Positions 11,401 to 19,792 are shown, numbered from the stretch's first letter. The stretch is DNA of 64,000 nt from JBJXHN01 sp046233135 (GCA_046233135.1 JBJXHN010000003.1:857038-921037), one strand, 5' to 3'. The notes: generated from the letters alone by a model not told the origin. Translations and numbers: made by a program.

Positions 11401-14400
11401 GTCCACGTTGCCCCGCGGCAGCGCCAGGGTGATGATGCGGCCATTGGCGGTGGTCAGCACCCAGGCCCCGAAGGTGAAGGTCTGATTACCCTTGGTCATC
11501 GCTGCCACGACGCTGGACCGCGCCGCTTCGTCCGACAGCAGGGCGACCAGACGGTCCGAAAGTTGCTGGGCCGGATCGCGGGCCACGGCGATGATCGCCT
11601 GCGGATTGGGCGCATAGCCATGGCTGGCATCGGTGGTCAGCCCCAGGCCGGCGAACAGGGCCAGCAAGGGTTCCGGCACCGCGGGGATGGTGATGTTCAG
11701 GGTCTTGCCGACCGCCTGGAACAGGGCTGCCTGGGTGGTCGGGTTAGACAGCACCGTCATCAGATGGTTCTGCAGATAGGTCAGCGGCGACGCCACCAGG
11801 GACGTCCAGCCGCCCGGGTTGATGCCATAGCCGTCGACCACCGGCACCGCCAGCCCCAGGTCGGCCATCACGCCATAGACCAACTGGAAGGTATCGTTGC
11901 CCATATAGGCCTTGGCCGCCGCCGCGATACCGGCATTGGCACGGGCCAGCAGCAGATTGAGGTCGTTCGGGCTGATCCCGTCGCTGAATACCAGCGGCGA
12001 GTCCTCGCCGGAAATCTTGGCCGCCAGGATGGGGGCGGCGCTGAAGCTGGAACTGGAGCCGGACAGGTCGAGGTTAAGGGTGACCCCCACCGAAATGCTT
12101 TCGATATCCGCCCCGCCAATGGACGCCAGCGGTCCGTCCACGCCGGTCAGCATGCAGCTTACCGCCAGCTCGGGCAGGTCCGCCCCGTTGACCGGCTTGC
12201 CGTCGGCCCACCCCATGGCCAAGGGGACCAGCCGCACCGTGCTGTCGGCCTTGATGCTGGACAGGGTGAAGGTCTGCGCAACCGCCACGCCGGGCGCGAC
12301 CATGGTCTGGCCGCTGTCCTGCCACAGGCTGCCCTGGATGTCCCAGGGCAGGCCCAGCGGCAGCAGGTAGGGATCAAGGCGCGTGCCCGACCCGTTGATC
12401 GGCGCCGCCGTCGTCGCTTTGGTGTCAATCGCCCAGCCCAGCAGGCCGAGCACGGCCTTCGCCCGCTCGTCAGTGGCCAGCACGCCTTCAAGCTGGGTCC
12501 GCACCTGACCCAACGGATCATCAAAGGATGTGGGCTTCAGGGCCGGCATGTTCTCCGGCCACGTCACGCCCTCGGGCATGAAGGGGGCCAGATTGGGCAG
12601 CAGGCCGAACCAGCCGTCCAGCGCCAGACCCGCCCGGCGCTCCGCCCGGTAGAGGGCCACGCCCAGCACCCCCACCAGGATGGAGGCGAAGGTGCTGGCC
12701 TGCTGGGTGACCAGCTCTGCCAGACCCACCGAGTCCGAGTAGTTCATGTCGGTACCGACCGGCTCCTTGACGCCGTCCACCACCAGGGTCGGCGCCGCGG
12801 TCTCCATCGACCAGTGCCAGGTGTCGTAGGGGCTCCACGAGGCGGTGAAGGACCCGCTGGCGATCTCCAGCGACGCACCGGCCACCGGCGGCGTCGCCAC
12901 ACCGTTGGGCAACACGCCGACAAAGGCGACACCGGGCAGGATCTGGGCGGACTGCAACCCGGCGCCATCACTGCCTCCGGCATCCAGGCCCAGGGCCTCG
13001 ACCCGGAAATTCAGGTCCAGGGAGTGGTCCCGATCGATGCTGAGCGTGGTGGAGGTGCCGATGCCCATCACCAGCCGCTGCACCGCGCCGTCATTGACCG
13101 GTTCGATGAAGGCAAGAACAGCGGCGATGCTGTCCGCGCTGCCCAGGGGCATGGTCCACGGATCGATGGCCGTGCCCGACCCGGTAACACCGCCGCTGGT
13201 CCCCCCGGCCTGTTGCAGGACCGTGCCCAGTGACTGGATCATGTAGAAGAAGGGCGGCTTGCCGTCTACCCGCACCTTGCCACGGATCAGTGCGGCATAG
13301 TATCCGCCAAGGGCGGCCACCGGGTCCTGGATCGACTTGATCAGCCCGCCGGCGCTGAACGGCGGGGTCAGGCTGTCCGGCCAGTCCTCCACCCCCGGCG
13401 GCGGAGCGGCCCCGATCAGCGCGGCCAGCGACGGACCAACCTGGCTGTCGGTGCCCAAGCCGAACAGCGCGTTGAAGGCCTGCCCGATGGCGGCATTCAG
13501 TTCGGCTTCGGCAGCATCGACGAGCTGGCCCGGCTGGGTCAGGTCAAGGGTCGCGTACTGACCGTTGGGCGTCTTAACGTTCACCAGCGAGAAGGCCGGC
13601 TGCACGGTGGCGCCGCCTTCGGCCTTGATCACCACCGACAGGCCCCCGGCCAGCGCGCCGAACACATAGGTGCCGCCAGCGATGGTCCCGGAATACAGCG
13701 GTTGCGCGGTGTCCTTGTTGGCCAGCCCGATGCCTGCATGGAAGCGGCCGGGCGTGATCCCGCCGCCGCCGGTCAGGGCGAAGTCCAGGATCTCCATGGA
13801 CGCCGCCCCGGTCACCGCGGCATCGGAACTGCCCAGCACATAGGGCGTCGCCGTAAAGGAAACCCCCGGATAGAAATGCCGCCCGCCGGCCTGATCGGTC
13901 CACGTGCCCCCCGTCAGGTCCAGGGTTCCCACACCGCTGACGGTCAGCACGGGCACGGAATAGGGATCGTCGCGGGTGCCGCTGCCGGTCACTTTGGCGT
14001 CCGTGCCGGTGACCCCGCCTATGGCGCCGCCCACCGCCTGCATCCAGGCGGAAAGCAGGTCGCCGTTGGCGGCAAGCTGGGTAAACCACTCAGAGAAGGG
14101 CCGCGCCACATCACCGCCGCTGATCGCCAGCGACACAAACTGGTCCCAGCGCAGGATGGGCAGCGAGGCATTGTCCACCCCCGGCACCTGCGGGCTGAGG
14201 CCCAGCGCCGGCAGCAGGTAGGACAGGGCCGGCTGATCGCCAACCAGCTTACCCAGAGCAGCCACGGCCAGCCCCGCCGCCGCAGCCAGAATATCGGCCC
14301 CGGTGATGGCCTGCAGATCGGCCAGAGTCATGTCCTTGGGCTGCGGCTGGGTGGGCAGGGTAAGCTGGGTGACCACCAGGGAAACGGTCACCGCCGGGCT

Positions 14401-15168
14401 GGTCGCGGGCGACAGATCCACCGAGAAACGCACGCCGGTGAACGAGGTCCCCCCGGCGCTGACCAGCGGGCCGTCGGTCGACGACACCTCGAAGCCCATG
14501 GTGAAAGGATGCCCGGCAGAGCCCGCCACCACCGACACCTCGCCGTTGCCCATCAGGACCACGGGGATCAGGCCCCAGACCCGCAGGGCGATTTCGGCCG
14601 GGCCGTCCGCCACCAGATCCAGACTCTGCTGGTCTTCGGAACTCAGGCTGACGGTCTTTGTGTACATGACCCCCAGGCCGAAGACCGAACTCTGGGCACC
14701 ATCGGCATTGCGGTCGTCGGATACCGGCTGTGTAGCCAGATACAAGCCGCTCGGCACGTCCGTGCCCGGCTTGTTGATCGGATACCACGTCCCCAGACTG
14801 CCGGGTTCCTTGATCGGAATGCCCAGCGAACTGCCCGAGGCCTGACCAATCAACTGGGCCACCAGCAAAGCCAGGGTTTCCGGGTTGTTGCTGAAGCCTT
14901 CCCCCGTCTTGCCCACCGGATCGGTGAACCAGTCCGGGTTCAGCTCATAGACGCTGTCCTTGCCTTCCACCGGCCGCAGCAGACCGCAGGACACGGCCAG
15001 GGTGACCACCGGAACCTCCATGCCGTGGGTATCCACGACAATGGGGTTGGGCACCGCGGCCAGATCCGTCCCTCTTCGCACTGCCGGGAGGTTGCCCGCC
15101 GGCGCAGCCGGTAATTTGGTGGTGTCCGTCGCACCGCCGTGCGGTCCTGTCTCCAGCTCGTTGGCCAT
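5449..15168 (-). CDS. Giant 3239-aa DUF6603-containing protein (P4)
   Basis: The ATG at 15168 is preceded by GGAAGGAA; an in-frame extension upstream lacks a ribosome site. The N-terminal third has long modules of alternating helices and beta sheet. The string GSGT..DP(Y/W)..P(V/L) appears near residues 394, 663 and 927, a spacing of roughly 265 residues. The region of about residues 2050-2560 resembles DUF6603 as I remember it, with GGVPAFFINGVAGGF, GDFVITLGGYNPAF, HYPVVPRLGFDWP, YFALTPSMMMAGGY and a hydrophobic beta-rich tail. The last 600 residues are more helical and end in an Ala/Arg-rich tail. No signal peptide and no RTX nonapeptides are visible. Acidic, Gly/Thr-rich composition suits an extracellular or large structural protein. 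DUF6603 has no established function. The DUF6603 label is from family memory; the repeats are seen directly. Confidence 0.88.
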   Translation of the reverse strand: MANELETGPHGGATDTTKLPAAPAGNLPAVRRGTDLAAVPNPIVVDTHGMEVPVVTLAVSCGLLRPVEGKDSVYELNPDWFTDPVGKTGEGFSNNPETLALLVAQLIGQASGSSLGIPIKEPGSLGTWYPINKPGTDVPSGLYLATQPVSDDRNADGAQSSVFGLGVMYTKTVSLSSEDQQSLDLVADGPAEIALRVWGLIPVVLMGNGEVSVVAGSAGHPFTMGFEVSSTDGPLVSAGGTSFTGVRFSVDLSPATSPAVTVSLVVTQLTLPTQPQPKDMTLADLQAITGADILAAAAGLAVAALGKLVGDQPALSYLLPALGLSPQVPGVDNASLPILRWDQFVSLAISGGDVARPFSEWFTQLAANGDLLSAWMQAVGGAIGGVTGTDAKVTGSGTRDDPYSVPVLTVSGVGTLDLTGGTWTDQAGGRHFYPGVSFTATPYVLGSSDAAVTGAASMEILDFALTGGGGITPGRFHAGIGLANKDTAQPLYSGTIAGGTYVFGALAGGLSVVIKAEGGATVQPAFSLVNVKTPNGQYATLDLTQPGQLVDAAEAELNAAIGQAFNALFGLGTDSQVGPSLAALIGAAPPPGVEDWPDSLTPPFSAGGLIKSIQDPVAALGGYYAALIRGKVRVDGKPPFFYMIQSLGTVLQQAGGTSGGVTGSGTAIDPWTMPLGSADSIAAVLAFIEPVNDGAVQRLVMGIGTSTTLSIDRDHSLDLNFRVEALGLDAGGSDGAGLQSAQILPGVAFVGVLPNGVATPPVAGASLEIASGSFTASWSPYDTWHWSMETAAPTLVVDGVKEPVGTDMNYSDSVGLAELVTQQASTFASILVGVLGVALYRAERRAGLALDGWFGLLPNLAPFMPEGVTWPENMPALKPTSFDDPLGQVRTQLEGVLATDERAKAVLGLLGWAIDTKATTAAPINGSGTRLDPYLLPLGLPWDIQGSLWQDSGQTMVAPGVAVAQTFTLSSIKADSTVRLVPLAMGWADGKPVNGADLPELAVSCMLTGVDGPLASIGGADIESISVGVTLNLDLSGSSSSFSAAPILAAKISGEDSPLVFSDGISPNDLNLLLARANAGIAAAAKAYMGNDTFQLVYGVMADLGLAVPVVDGYGINPGGWTSLVASPLTYLQNHLMTVLSNPTTQAALFQAVGKTLNITIPAVPEPLLALFAGLGLTTDASHGYAPNPQAIIAVARDPAQQLSDRLVALLSDEAARSSVVAAMTKGNQTFTFGAWVLTTANGRIITLALPRGNVDLGGFLQPSLSARVDMQTGELTVTVDLFIPEAGFSLGLGLDYIVGGPAPAVDVSLIWGSGNLPQPAPLQVFPFDQNHFISQLAQVGPAYVLSIFVAQAVDSVLLAKYPLSRSLFQLFGLADPDGPDGAWQMKSTLGLFEDPLGWLLSDAVVGQNGQLNISQLQKVLSGLPAGSMGGLTLSTNTNGAVLTGLPYGLQVSAGANTSTGLFSLQPALTQPLALVAGAELAEMGFGLTLTSDFQPGLTGSGKLTAPIPGLDGGLFLSGGYDKTFSLVVGQNGEGKPVLSLVPFGGWQTFVLAIAAEMAQKLLQTLTSTLLTELKSSSDQAVVTFANDLETLGTALDVKGLLDALVAAQPDPAKLEEAALEWLRERLDATNAAATASAVATLLSTVLTGVKSDGGLVTYAPSEKVPVTILAGLRGSGDIQSIGVWAELSMSAAQDRILLSLSPTGLGVPLSGDPTPQFQFGLTTQAVIALDQGPGLAIGFDSAGGGIQVDVDPMMTGGKTGDLKLELLPALFGIPGDAPDYGQKVQTALEGWLLDILVDVLPRYVSVVVLNTKTVETWLDSPLFTTVPLTPGSVLTDCQLLVMEQQKYLLNSLENLKALGVAGFLAGFLKALTETQIQVLSFPDGGGIWLEPGPGEETFGVRVAATDLMLKSVPWLVFQLGATDTEWITLTGAQPGTFNPGVAVYVPVSGLNPDFSATKLSLVNIGVDFQGEAGKPLVDMSRFSLGKIKPRGVIAFDFGAPSVISTFGGGMDFQDICISLAPNSLTSGPNTNAVAQNMLGSGDQSSTNNPPANPGFSAVAGWLKGYGLGVSLYDSSGSSDTEIWIPIQRSFGPVHANKVGIGWDNPSHVGSVLFDGSFSLAGLTVDLIDLSVSVDVTRITDYSAYSLGLSGLQVNFSSGGVTIDGGLLKYDDPLRYDGQILVKAGRFSMYAVGSFAMMPVNPDRPDGDKAVSFFLFLNLNMPLGGVPAFFINGVAGGFAINRNILVPDAGNIMSFPLIQGAISQSTFGNDPTPTSALEVLSDVVRPDIGSYWVAAGLKFSSFQLLDVFAMLLVKFGREVEIDVIGVASGSLPPQMPPSKSLAYVELGIVCSFKITEGEISVTAQLTPTSFLLSQDCKLTGGFAAKFWFGSNPNSGDFVITLGGYNPAFEPPEHYPVVPRLGFDWPLLNTDFMSLGVTGGTYFALTPSMMMAGGYLKAQFKAGPLKAWFDAGADFLIAWQPFYFSLGVHVTVGVSFGTTIAGVDVTLTAELGASFDMWGPPFAGKVHVSWFVISFTIPFGDQSQPKPDTQPLDWNTFQERQLPQPAPTQTGQTTLVASPAATSPSSSTLGDPEQVVLGIQVSTGLLSETGDFGPTVQASGFALDVRSVIPSSKVTITQSTFTAASPDLGIRPMDVTDVDTPVTVTLEVEDDHGTWTQVSVDRPGMAVVSAGGGAAAANWSPIPFDPNGKPSADFINGCTFGATIQALASTMVDQLAAMDLLTSFGHEQAKALPLPFAATPSYVRPAPMDQTNRFKVLMETIMAPSVIVLRTTVMQALMDAQVAVIVDQDLSVLAAFADQIYQAPPSLAKLGFDLADSASQSKLAAPARAFFAPLTAAETEAPRAPRLLGTTQLYALPTAPARAAAPAHGVEGSVAARSLHRLMNTGGRVRGRWRDEERRTLHSGSTGSGSETLAVRPGTVSVLDTGTGKGGVHLDLAGGTPVRAYVFDRAGRILSDHTYHPDAAPDGQGIDLLDHAHQVAVVGLANDNIGKGAVVGWTTHTLLAQVGPYTLLGNGFTVRPQVNPRMRQRMRELKRDLIDGSAMLARNRVQTGVGTTAPGWVETVFTHGMDTVAVLLEPGVDPAAVKVSLAAADGPWKVKYGKPVAPSSSETLPHGTLLVFDVASLAPFGEGQRTAVLVRGTDRLRGIFGLPLAWSDAAQALDNTVLPTLARPVGAGPAAAAARATARMAGQAAAQATDAGKAADKAATPHHTALRLRRRS

Positions 15169-15184
15169 GGCCGTTCCTTCCGCT

Positions 15185-16270
15185 TCAGATCCACCGCACG
15201 TCGGGCGCGGCACCATCGGTGCCCCGGTCCCCGTCGCATCCGTTCTTGCCCGGCTTTCCGTCCGGGCATCCGATGCCGGCGCGGCCGCCGGCACCGCCCG
15301 CGCCGCCCGCGCCGCCGCGTCCGGGTTCCGCCGTCACGCACAAATCCGCCCCGGGCTGCCGGGTCCGGATATCCAGACGCACCTCTGATGCGTCGCCGCC
15401 AGCCCCGCCGCAGCCGCCGGCACCGCCGGCGCCGCCCTCGCCGCCCGCGGCCATACGGTAGAAGGCCACCGCCCCCCCTATGGCGCCGCAGCCGCCAGGG
15501 CCGCCGGGGCCTCCAGGGCCGCCGGCCCCCGGACGCACGGTCAGATGGGTGAGTCCGGTCAGGGTATGAGCAATCAGGGTGAATTCACGCAGGGATTGGC
15601 CGGCCGTGCCCGGTCCGCCATGGCCGCCACCGCTGCCGGGGCCGCCGTCGGGCGGACCATCGGTCGAGACAGAGAAGCGCTGCTCCCCACACTGGCCGGG
15701 ACCGCCGGGCAATCCCGGCCGGCCGTCCTCGCCGGCCACCAGGATTTCCGCCGGCGCAGCGTCGGCGTCAGCATCCGGCGGCGCCCCCACAAGCTGGCCG
15801 ACCACCAAACGCACGGGAGAAGCGCCCCGCGTTTCCACACGGGCGCCGGGTTCCAGCGTCAGGCGATAGGCATACAACTCCAGCGGATCACTGAAGGGGG
15901 ATTCCAGGATCAGCACGCCGCCGGCTCGCACCACGATATGGTCCAAGGCATGCCGCACAAAAGTGTGCCGCCAGACCTGAGCGGGCTCCAGCATGGATCG
16001 CTCAATCACCCAGGACAGGCGCATGATCTTGCCGTGGCGGGCCGTATCCAGCCACTGGCGGCGCATCATCACCGCATCCATTCCGTGGAAGCCGATAATG
16101 CTGTCAATGAAGTCCCTGGCGTCCTTCGGGATTTCCTCGTAGCCCCGGGTCTGCGGCCCTGAAAGGCGGGGGCGCGGCAGCTTGAACGGCGACGCGTCCC
16201 TCCCTCGCTGCGGCCGGGGCCATTTCGAGGCGGCAAGGCCGGAGACCGGAGCCGCCGATTGCTGATCCAT
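15185..16270 (-). CDS. Glycine-rich protein with collagen-like C-terminus, 361 aa (P5)
   Basis: I chose the ATG at 16270 because of the GGAGGAT site just upstream. Residues 1-110 look helical and globular. Next comes LDHIVVRAGGVLILESP, leading into RLTLEPGARVET, a strand module also found in two other proteins of this operon. The C-terminal 200 residues are dominated by GG-X-GG runs, framed by FTLIAHTLTGLTHLTV before and EVRLDIRT after. The last stretch has true Gly-X-Y repeats with two Cys (GKPGKNGCDGDRGTDG). There is no signal peptide. It sits between the DUF6603 giant and the lipase-like gene with gaps of 16 and 28 bases. It is probably a structural component; repeat expansion through Gly codons is likely, and assembly errors in this stretch are possible. 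Confidence 0.85.
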   Translation of the reverse strand: MDQQSAAPVSGLAASKWPRPQRGRDASPFKLPRPRLSGPQTRGYEEIPKDARDFIDSIIGFHGMDAVMMRRQWLDTARHGKIMRLSWVIERSMLEPAQVWRHTFVRHALDHIVVRAGGVLILESPFSDPLELYAYRLTLEPGARVETRGASPVRLVVGQLVGAPPDADADAAPAEILVAGEDGRPGLPGGPGQCGEQRFSVSTDGPPDGGPGSGGGHGGPGTAGQSLREFTLIAHTLTGLTHLTVRPGAGGPGGPGGPGGCGAIGGAVAFYRMAAGGEGGAGGAGGCGGAGGDASEVRLDIRTRQPGADLCVTAEPGRGGAGGAGGAGGRAGIGCPDGKPGKNGCDGDRGTDGAAPDVRWI

Positions 16271-16298
16271 GGGGGATCCTCCGCAAACGGTCGGACGG

Positions 16299-18851
16299 TC
16301 AGGAAGAAGTTTGCACGTAGCGCACGACCGGCGGATTGTCGGGCGGGGCGCCCGCTTTCCCCGGCAGCCCCGGGTCCCCAACTTGACCGATTGGATATCC
16401 CGGTCCCGGACTACCGCCCAGCCCGGCGCGACCACCCGCCCCGGGGCGCAATCCCTGATTGACAAGCCTGAGCTGGGTGTCTGGCGTCATGACGCCGTAG
16501 TAGACGATAACCTGGGGCGCGGTGCCGGCATTCCCTCCATTTCCTCCATCGCCACCATCACCGCCATTGCCAGAGGGTGAGCCGGATCCCCCTTGTCCCC
16601 CAGCGCCACCGCCTCCGCCGTTGCCGCCATTGCCCCCCGTAATCTCAACGGTGAAAAGGCCGGATATTGTCCCGACCCGGAAGGACGCATTGGCCGGACC
16701 TAAGCCATCACCGCCCGGCATGCCATTTTGTCCGTATCCGCCGGGTCCGCCCCGATGGCCGGAGGGAGCATCACCGCCATGAGCCCCGTTGTGGCCATCG
16801 CTGCCGTTTATCCCGTCTGTACCCTGCAGCAGGAGGTTCGGCGTCTCATCGCTGGCCTGGCTTTCCATGGTATCGGCGGTCAGCATGAAAGGCACGTGGA
16901 GGACCATCTTCGCACCCGGCTCCAGGGTCACCTTGTTCGCCATCAGATGGACAGGGCGATTATCAGGAGAGGTGATGTGCACCTCGTGATTGGCCCGAAC
17001 GAAGATGTTCGAGGCGGCGAACGTGCTGTGGCCACCGGCCAGGACCTTGGACGGCAACACATGGCTTGCCTTCGGGTCGGTGGAAACGACGATCTTTCCC
17101 TTGTGATCTGCCGTGTCCAGTGCCGGCACCGACAGATGTGCCGCGGGGATCCCGTAGAACGCCGCCCGTTTCGCCAGGAAGTTCGGCAGACCATGCGGCT
17201 CCGTCGTATCGAACGGCTTGGCCTTGACCACGCCCAGCAAACCCAGTTCATGCGCGTTGGGCGATGGCGCGACCGCCACCGCATCCGCTGCCGAGACGCT
17301 GGCGCTCGGGTTGAGCAGCGAGCTGTAAAGGGCCAGGGTGTGCCAGGTGGTGCTGTTGGCGGTAGAGAAGGCACCACCCTGAAGGGCCACCTGAGTGGAC
17401 AACGGCGCCATGGCGTTCATGCCCGAACTGGCCGCGATCACGTCGCTCGGGCGTGTCACCTGATAGCTGATCGCCCCCATGGACGGACCGTAGCCATACT
17501 CCACGAACAGATAATCGGCGAAACGCACGGTTCCCAAACCATAGACGGCGGTAGCCGCCGGAATGCCGCTGCGGTTCTTGATCGACTGGTCGTAGGCGGC
17601 CAAGGCCGCCAGGGCTCCGCCGAAGTCATGACCACAGTAGTAGAGCTTGCGATCCGACAGCCCGGACACCTTGGACATCGCCTGGAACAGGGCCGTGGCA
17701 AAATCGGGGTAGAAGGCAGCCAGGCCGGCGATGATGGCGCCCCGGGGGATCCAGTCCAGGGTCGTCATGTAGTTCTGGCCGATGAAGGCCGTCTGCTCCA
17801 CCCAGGAACAGGGTCCCCGTACAGCCACCACCGCGCTGTCGGTGGTCGTGGCGATGCTGGCCCACAGTACGCCGTTCACCTTCACATCGGTCGCCAGGGA
17901 CCACCCCGCCGGCAGCGGGTTGGGCAGATCGGGATGCTGGAAGCGGCCATAGACCGTCTGGCAAACCATGGACAGCGTGTAGGCCAGATCACTGCTGAAC
18001 CCCCGGGGCAATGGCGGGTTTATGCTGCCATCGCGCGGCAGGGTGGGCTGCGGCCCCCCGTAGGCGGTCTGGTAGAAGGTCGGTGTCCGCTCCAGCCAGG
18101 GCACATCCGTCGCCGGCATGCCGGCATTCAGCGTCTGGGGGGTGCCGCTGGGGGTGTAGTCGGTGGGCGACCCCGTCATGTCCGGGTACTTATCCACATC
18201 CGTCAGGTTGCACAGGAAGACCGAACCAGTGCTGCCCAGCGCTTTGGTCATCGCCGAAGCATAGGCCTGGTTGCCATAGGCAGGCGTGGAAAAGGAATAG
18301 CAGCCGACGGCCGAGACCGGCGTGGGGTCCGGCTTCGATCCCCCCTGGGGACCGGTCTGGCCGGGCCTGACATCCAGCGCAGCCATCTGGGCCAGCGGTC
18401 CACCGGGTCCCATGCCCACCACCACCATCGGGAATGTGGTCGTGAACCCGGGCACCTTCTTCAGCTTGGTGATGGCATCCCAGATCAGCCCATGCAGGTT
18501 GCCGTACATGAAGCTGTAGCCCATGGCCATCTGCGTCGCCCCGTTTTCCGTAATATTCAGGCAGGACGGGGGTCCGAAGGTTCCGGACAGATAGGGCTCG
18601 CTGAAATAGGCAATGAAGTCGGGCCAGTCCGCCGCCACCGCGAGCACCGCCACCTCGCCGTCAATTCCCGGAACCGTACCCGTAGCCAGAAAGCCCTGGC
18701 CCCCGCCGCCCTGCAGGGTTCCGATGGCGAAGGTGCCGACGAGGTTCAGGCCGCCGGGCAGCCAGGCCTGGGACAGGTCGCCAGCCGCGACGTCCACAAG
18801 CTGCAACAGGAATTTGGCGGACGTGGCGGAGTATTGGGTAACGGCAACCAT
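16299..18851 (-). CDS. Tandem lipase-like protein with degenerate nucleophile elbows and collagen-like tail, 850 aa (P6)
   Basis: Two consecutive alpha/beta-hydrolase-like segments can be seen. The first has VVVGMGPGGPLAQMAALD at about residues 143-160 and the second LYYCGHDFGGALAALAAYD at about 403-421. Both align with the class 3 lipase elbow GHSLGGALA, but the nucleophile Ser is replaced by Pro/Gly in the first and by Asp (D409) in the second. A KVTLEPGAKMVLHVP strand follows near residue 650. The final 160 residues are a GG-X-GG module opened by FRVGTISGLFTVEITGG and closed by QVIVYYG. The ATG follows GGGAG at an 11-base spacing. No signal peptide is visible. It may be a binding protein derived from a lipase, or an enzyme using Asp as the nucleophile, as epoxide hydrolases do (their elbow is GHD-X-G). 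Confidence 0.85.
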   Translation of the reverse strand: MVAVTQYSATSAKFLLQLVDVAAGDLSQAWLPGGLNLVGTFAIGTLQGGGGQGFLATGTVPGIDGEVAVLAVAADWPDFIAYFSEPYLSGTFGPPSCLNITENGATQMAMGYSFMYGNLHGLIWDAITKLKKVPGFTTTFPMVVVGMGPGGPLAQMAALDVRPGQTGPQGGSKPDPTPVSAVGCYSFSTPAYGNQAYASAMTKALGSTGSVFLCNLTDVDKYPDMTGSPTDYTPSGTPQTLNAGMPATDVPWLERTPTFYQTAYGGPQPTLPRDGSINPPLPRGFSSDLAYTLSMVCQTVYGRFQHPDLPNPLPAGWSLATDVKVNGVLWASIATTTDSAVVAVRGPCSWVEQTAFIGQNYMTTLDWIPRGAIIAGLAAFYPDFATALFQAMSKVSGLSDRKLYYCGHDFGGALAALAAYDQSIKNRSGIPAATAVYGLGTVRFADYLFVEYGYGPSMGAISYQVTRPSDVIAASSGMNAMAPLSTQVALQGGAFSTANSTTWHTLALYSSLLNPSASVSAADAVAVAPSPNAHELGLLGVVKAKPFDTTEPHGLPNFLAKRAAFYGIPAAHLSVPALDTADHKGKIVVSTDPKASHVLPSKVLAGGHSTFAASNIFVRANHEVHITSPDNRPVHLMANKVTLEPGAKMVLHVPFMLTADTMESQASDETPNLLLQGTDGINGSDGHNGAHGGDAPSGHRGGPGGYGQNGMPGGDGLGPANASFRVGTISGLFTVEITGGNGGNGGGGGAGGQGGSGSPSGNGGDGGDGGNGGNAGTAPQVIVYYGVMTPDTQLRLVNQGLRPGAGGRAGLGGSPGPGYPIGQVGDPGLPGKAGAPPDNPPVVRYVQTSS

Positions 18852-18872
18852 GGCGGACAGACTCCCGGTGTT

Positions 18873-18940
18873 ACCGATCCGTGATCGGTTTGGGGACGTG
18901 TTTCAGGAAACACGGTTCAGGGCGTGTTTTCGGGCACACG
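18873..18940. repeat. Cluster of three small inverted repeats between P7 and P6
   Basis: Within the 161-base gap there are three short stem-loops: ACCGATC-CGT-GATCGGT (18873-18889), GTGTTTC-AG-GAAACAC (18898-18913) and CGTGT-8-ACACG (18923-18940). A near-repeat ACACG(G/A)TTCAGG occurs twice among them. They lie inside the operon between two same-strand genes and lack a T-run. They more probably tune mRNA stability or the relative dose of P6 and P7 than end transcription. Confidence 0.55.
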
Positions 18941-19012
18941 ATTCAGGAAAGGCGGTCGGCGTACCCGCGACCGGAGCCGACCCGAAAGCCGGCACCAGTC
19001 GCCGATACGGGA

Positions 19013-19792
19013 TCAGGCAGCCGGCAGGTTATTCACCCGCTGGATGTGGGAGGTTCCTGGCCGGCCGGTATTCCCGGACGGACCGGGACCTCCCCCGGCA
19101 CCTGCAGGACCGGTCGGTCCCCGGGTTTCCCCGGTTGCCTGGGACGTGGAGTCACCGGACGACGGTGCAGCCTCGTTCAGGCCACCCGTGCCGCCGTCGC
19201 CCCCGGTCCCCCCGGCGCCACCAATGCCACCGCTTCCGCCGGACGCCAGAATCACGGGGTCGCCCATGTCTGTGGTCCAGTAGATGGTCACCACGCCGCC
19301 AGCTCCGCCGGCGCCACCGGCACCGCCGGTACCACCGACGCCACCGGGACCCCCGGCGCCACCCAGGGACGGGCTGCACCAGTTGCCTTTGACATCATCG
19401 CCGGTCAGGCAACGGTCCGTATTGGTTCCGCCGTTACCACCACCGCCACCGGGGCCACCCTGGCCACCGGCACCGCCTGCGCCGCCAGTGCCTCCATTCG
19501 AAACGATGGTCAGGGGACCCTGGAGGGAATCATACTGAAGCACGAAGGTCGGCGGCGATGCACCGGCAGTACCGGCCCCCCCGACCTGCCCAGTGCCGCC
19601 CACATGGCCCTCGGCACCGTTGGTTGCGCAGGTACAGGTATATGTGTCACCATGACAGCTGCTGGAGTTTTTCTTGCAGGAGCCGTCCTGGCCATTAGCG
19701 CCAGCGGCTCCGGTATCGCCGATTTTCCCCGCCGTGCCTGCGTCGCCATCGGCGCCGATGACCACGATCTGGGCGTCTGTTTTCGTCACCAT
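19013..19792 (-). CDS. Glycine-rich, Cys-containing protein, 259 aa (P7)
   Basis: The ATG at 19792 opens with VTKTDAQIVVIGADGD and runs at once into about eight perfect Gly-X-Y collagen-type triplets. A GTG at 19837 that overlaps the upstream stop (GTGA) would add 15 residues and cannot be excluded. A short Cys-rich patch follows (CKKNSSSCHGDTYTCTC), then the shared module: FVLQYDSLQGPLTIV, a GG-X-GG run interrupted by two more Cys, VVTIYWTTD, and a second GG-X-GG run. No signal peptide is visible, although the paired Cys suggest disulfides and hence a non-cytoplasmic location, or metal binding. It is a paralogue in module terms of its neighbours on both sides. Function unknown. Confidence 0.8.
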   Translation of the reverse strand: MVTKTDAQIVVIGADGDAGTAGKIGDTGAAGANGQDGSCKKNSSSCHGDTYTCTCATNGAEGHVGGTGQVGGAGTAGASPPTFVLQYDSLQGPLTIVSNGGTGGAGGAGGQGGPGGGGGNGGTNTDRCLTGDDVKGNWCSPSLGGAGGPGGVGGTGGAGGAGGAGGVVTIYWTTDMGDPVILASGGSGGIGGAGGTGGDGGTGGLNEAAPSSGDSTSQATGETRGPTGPAGAGGGPGPSGNTGRPGTSHIQRVNNLPAA

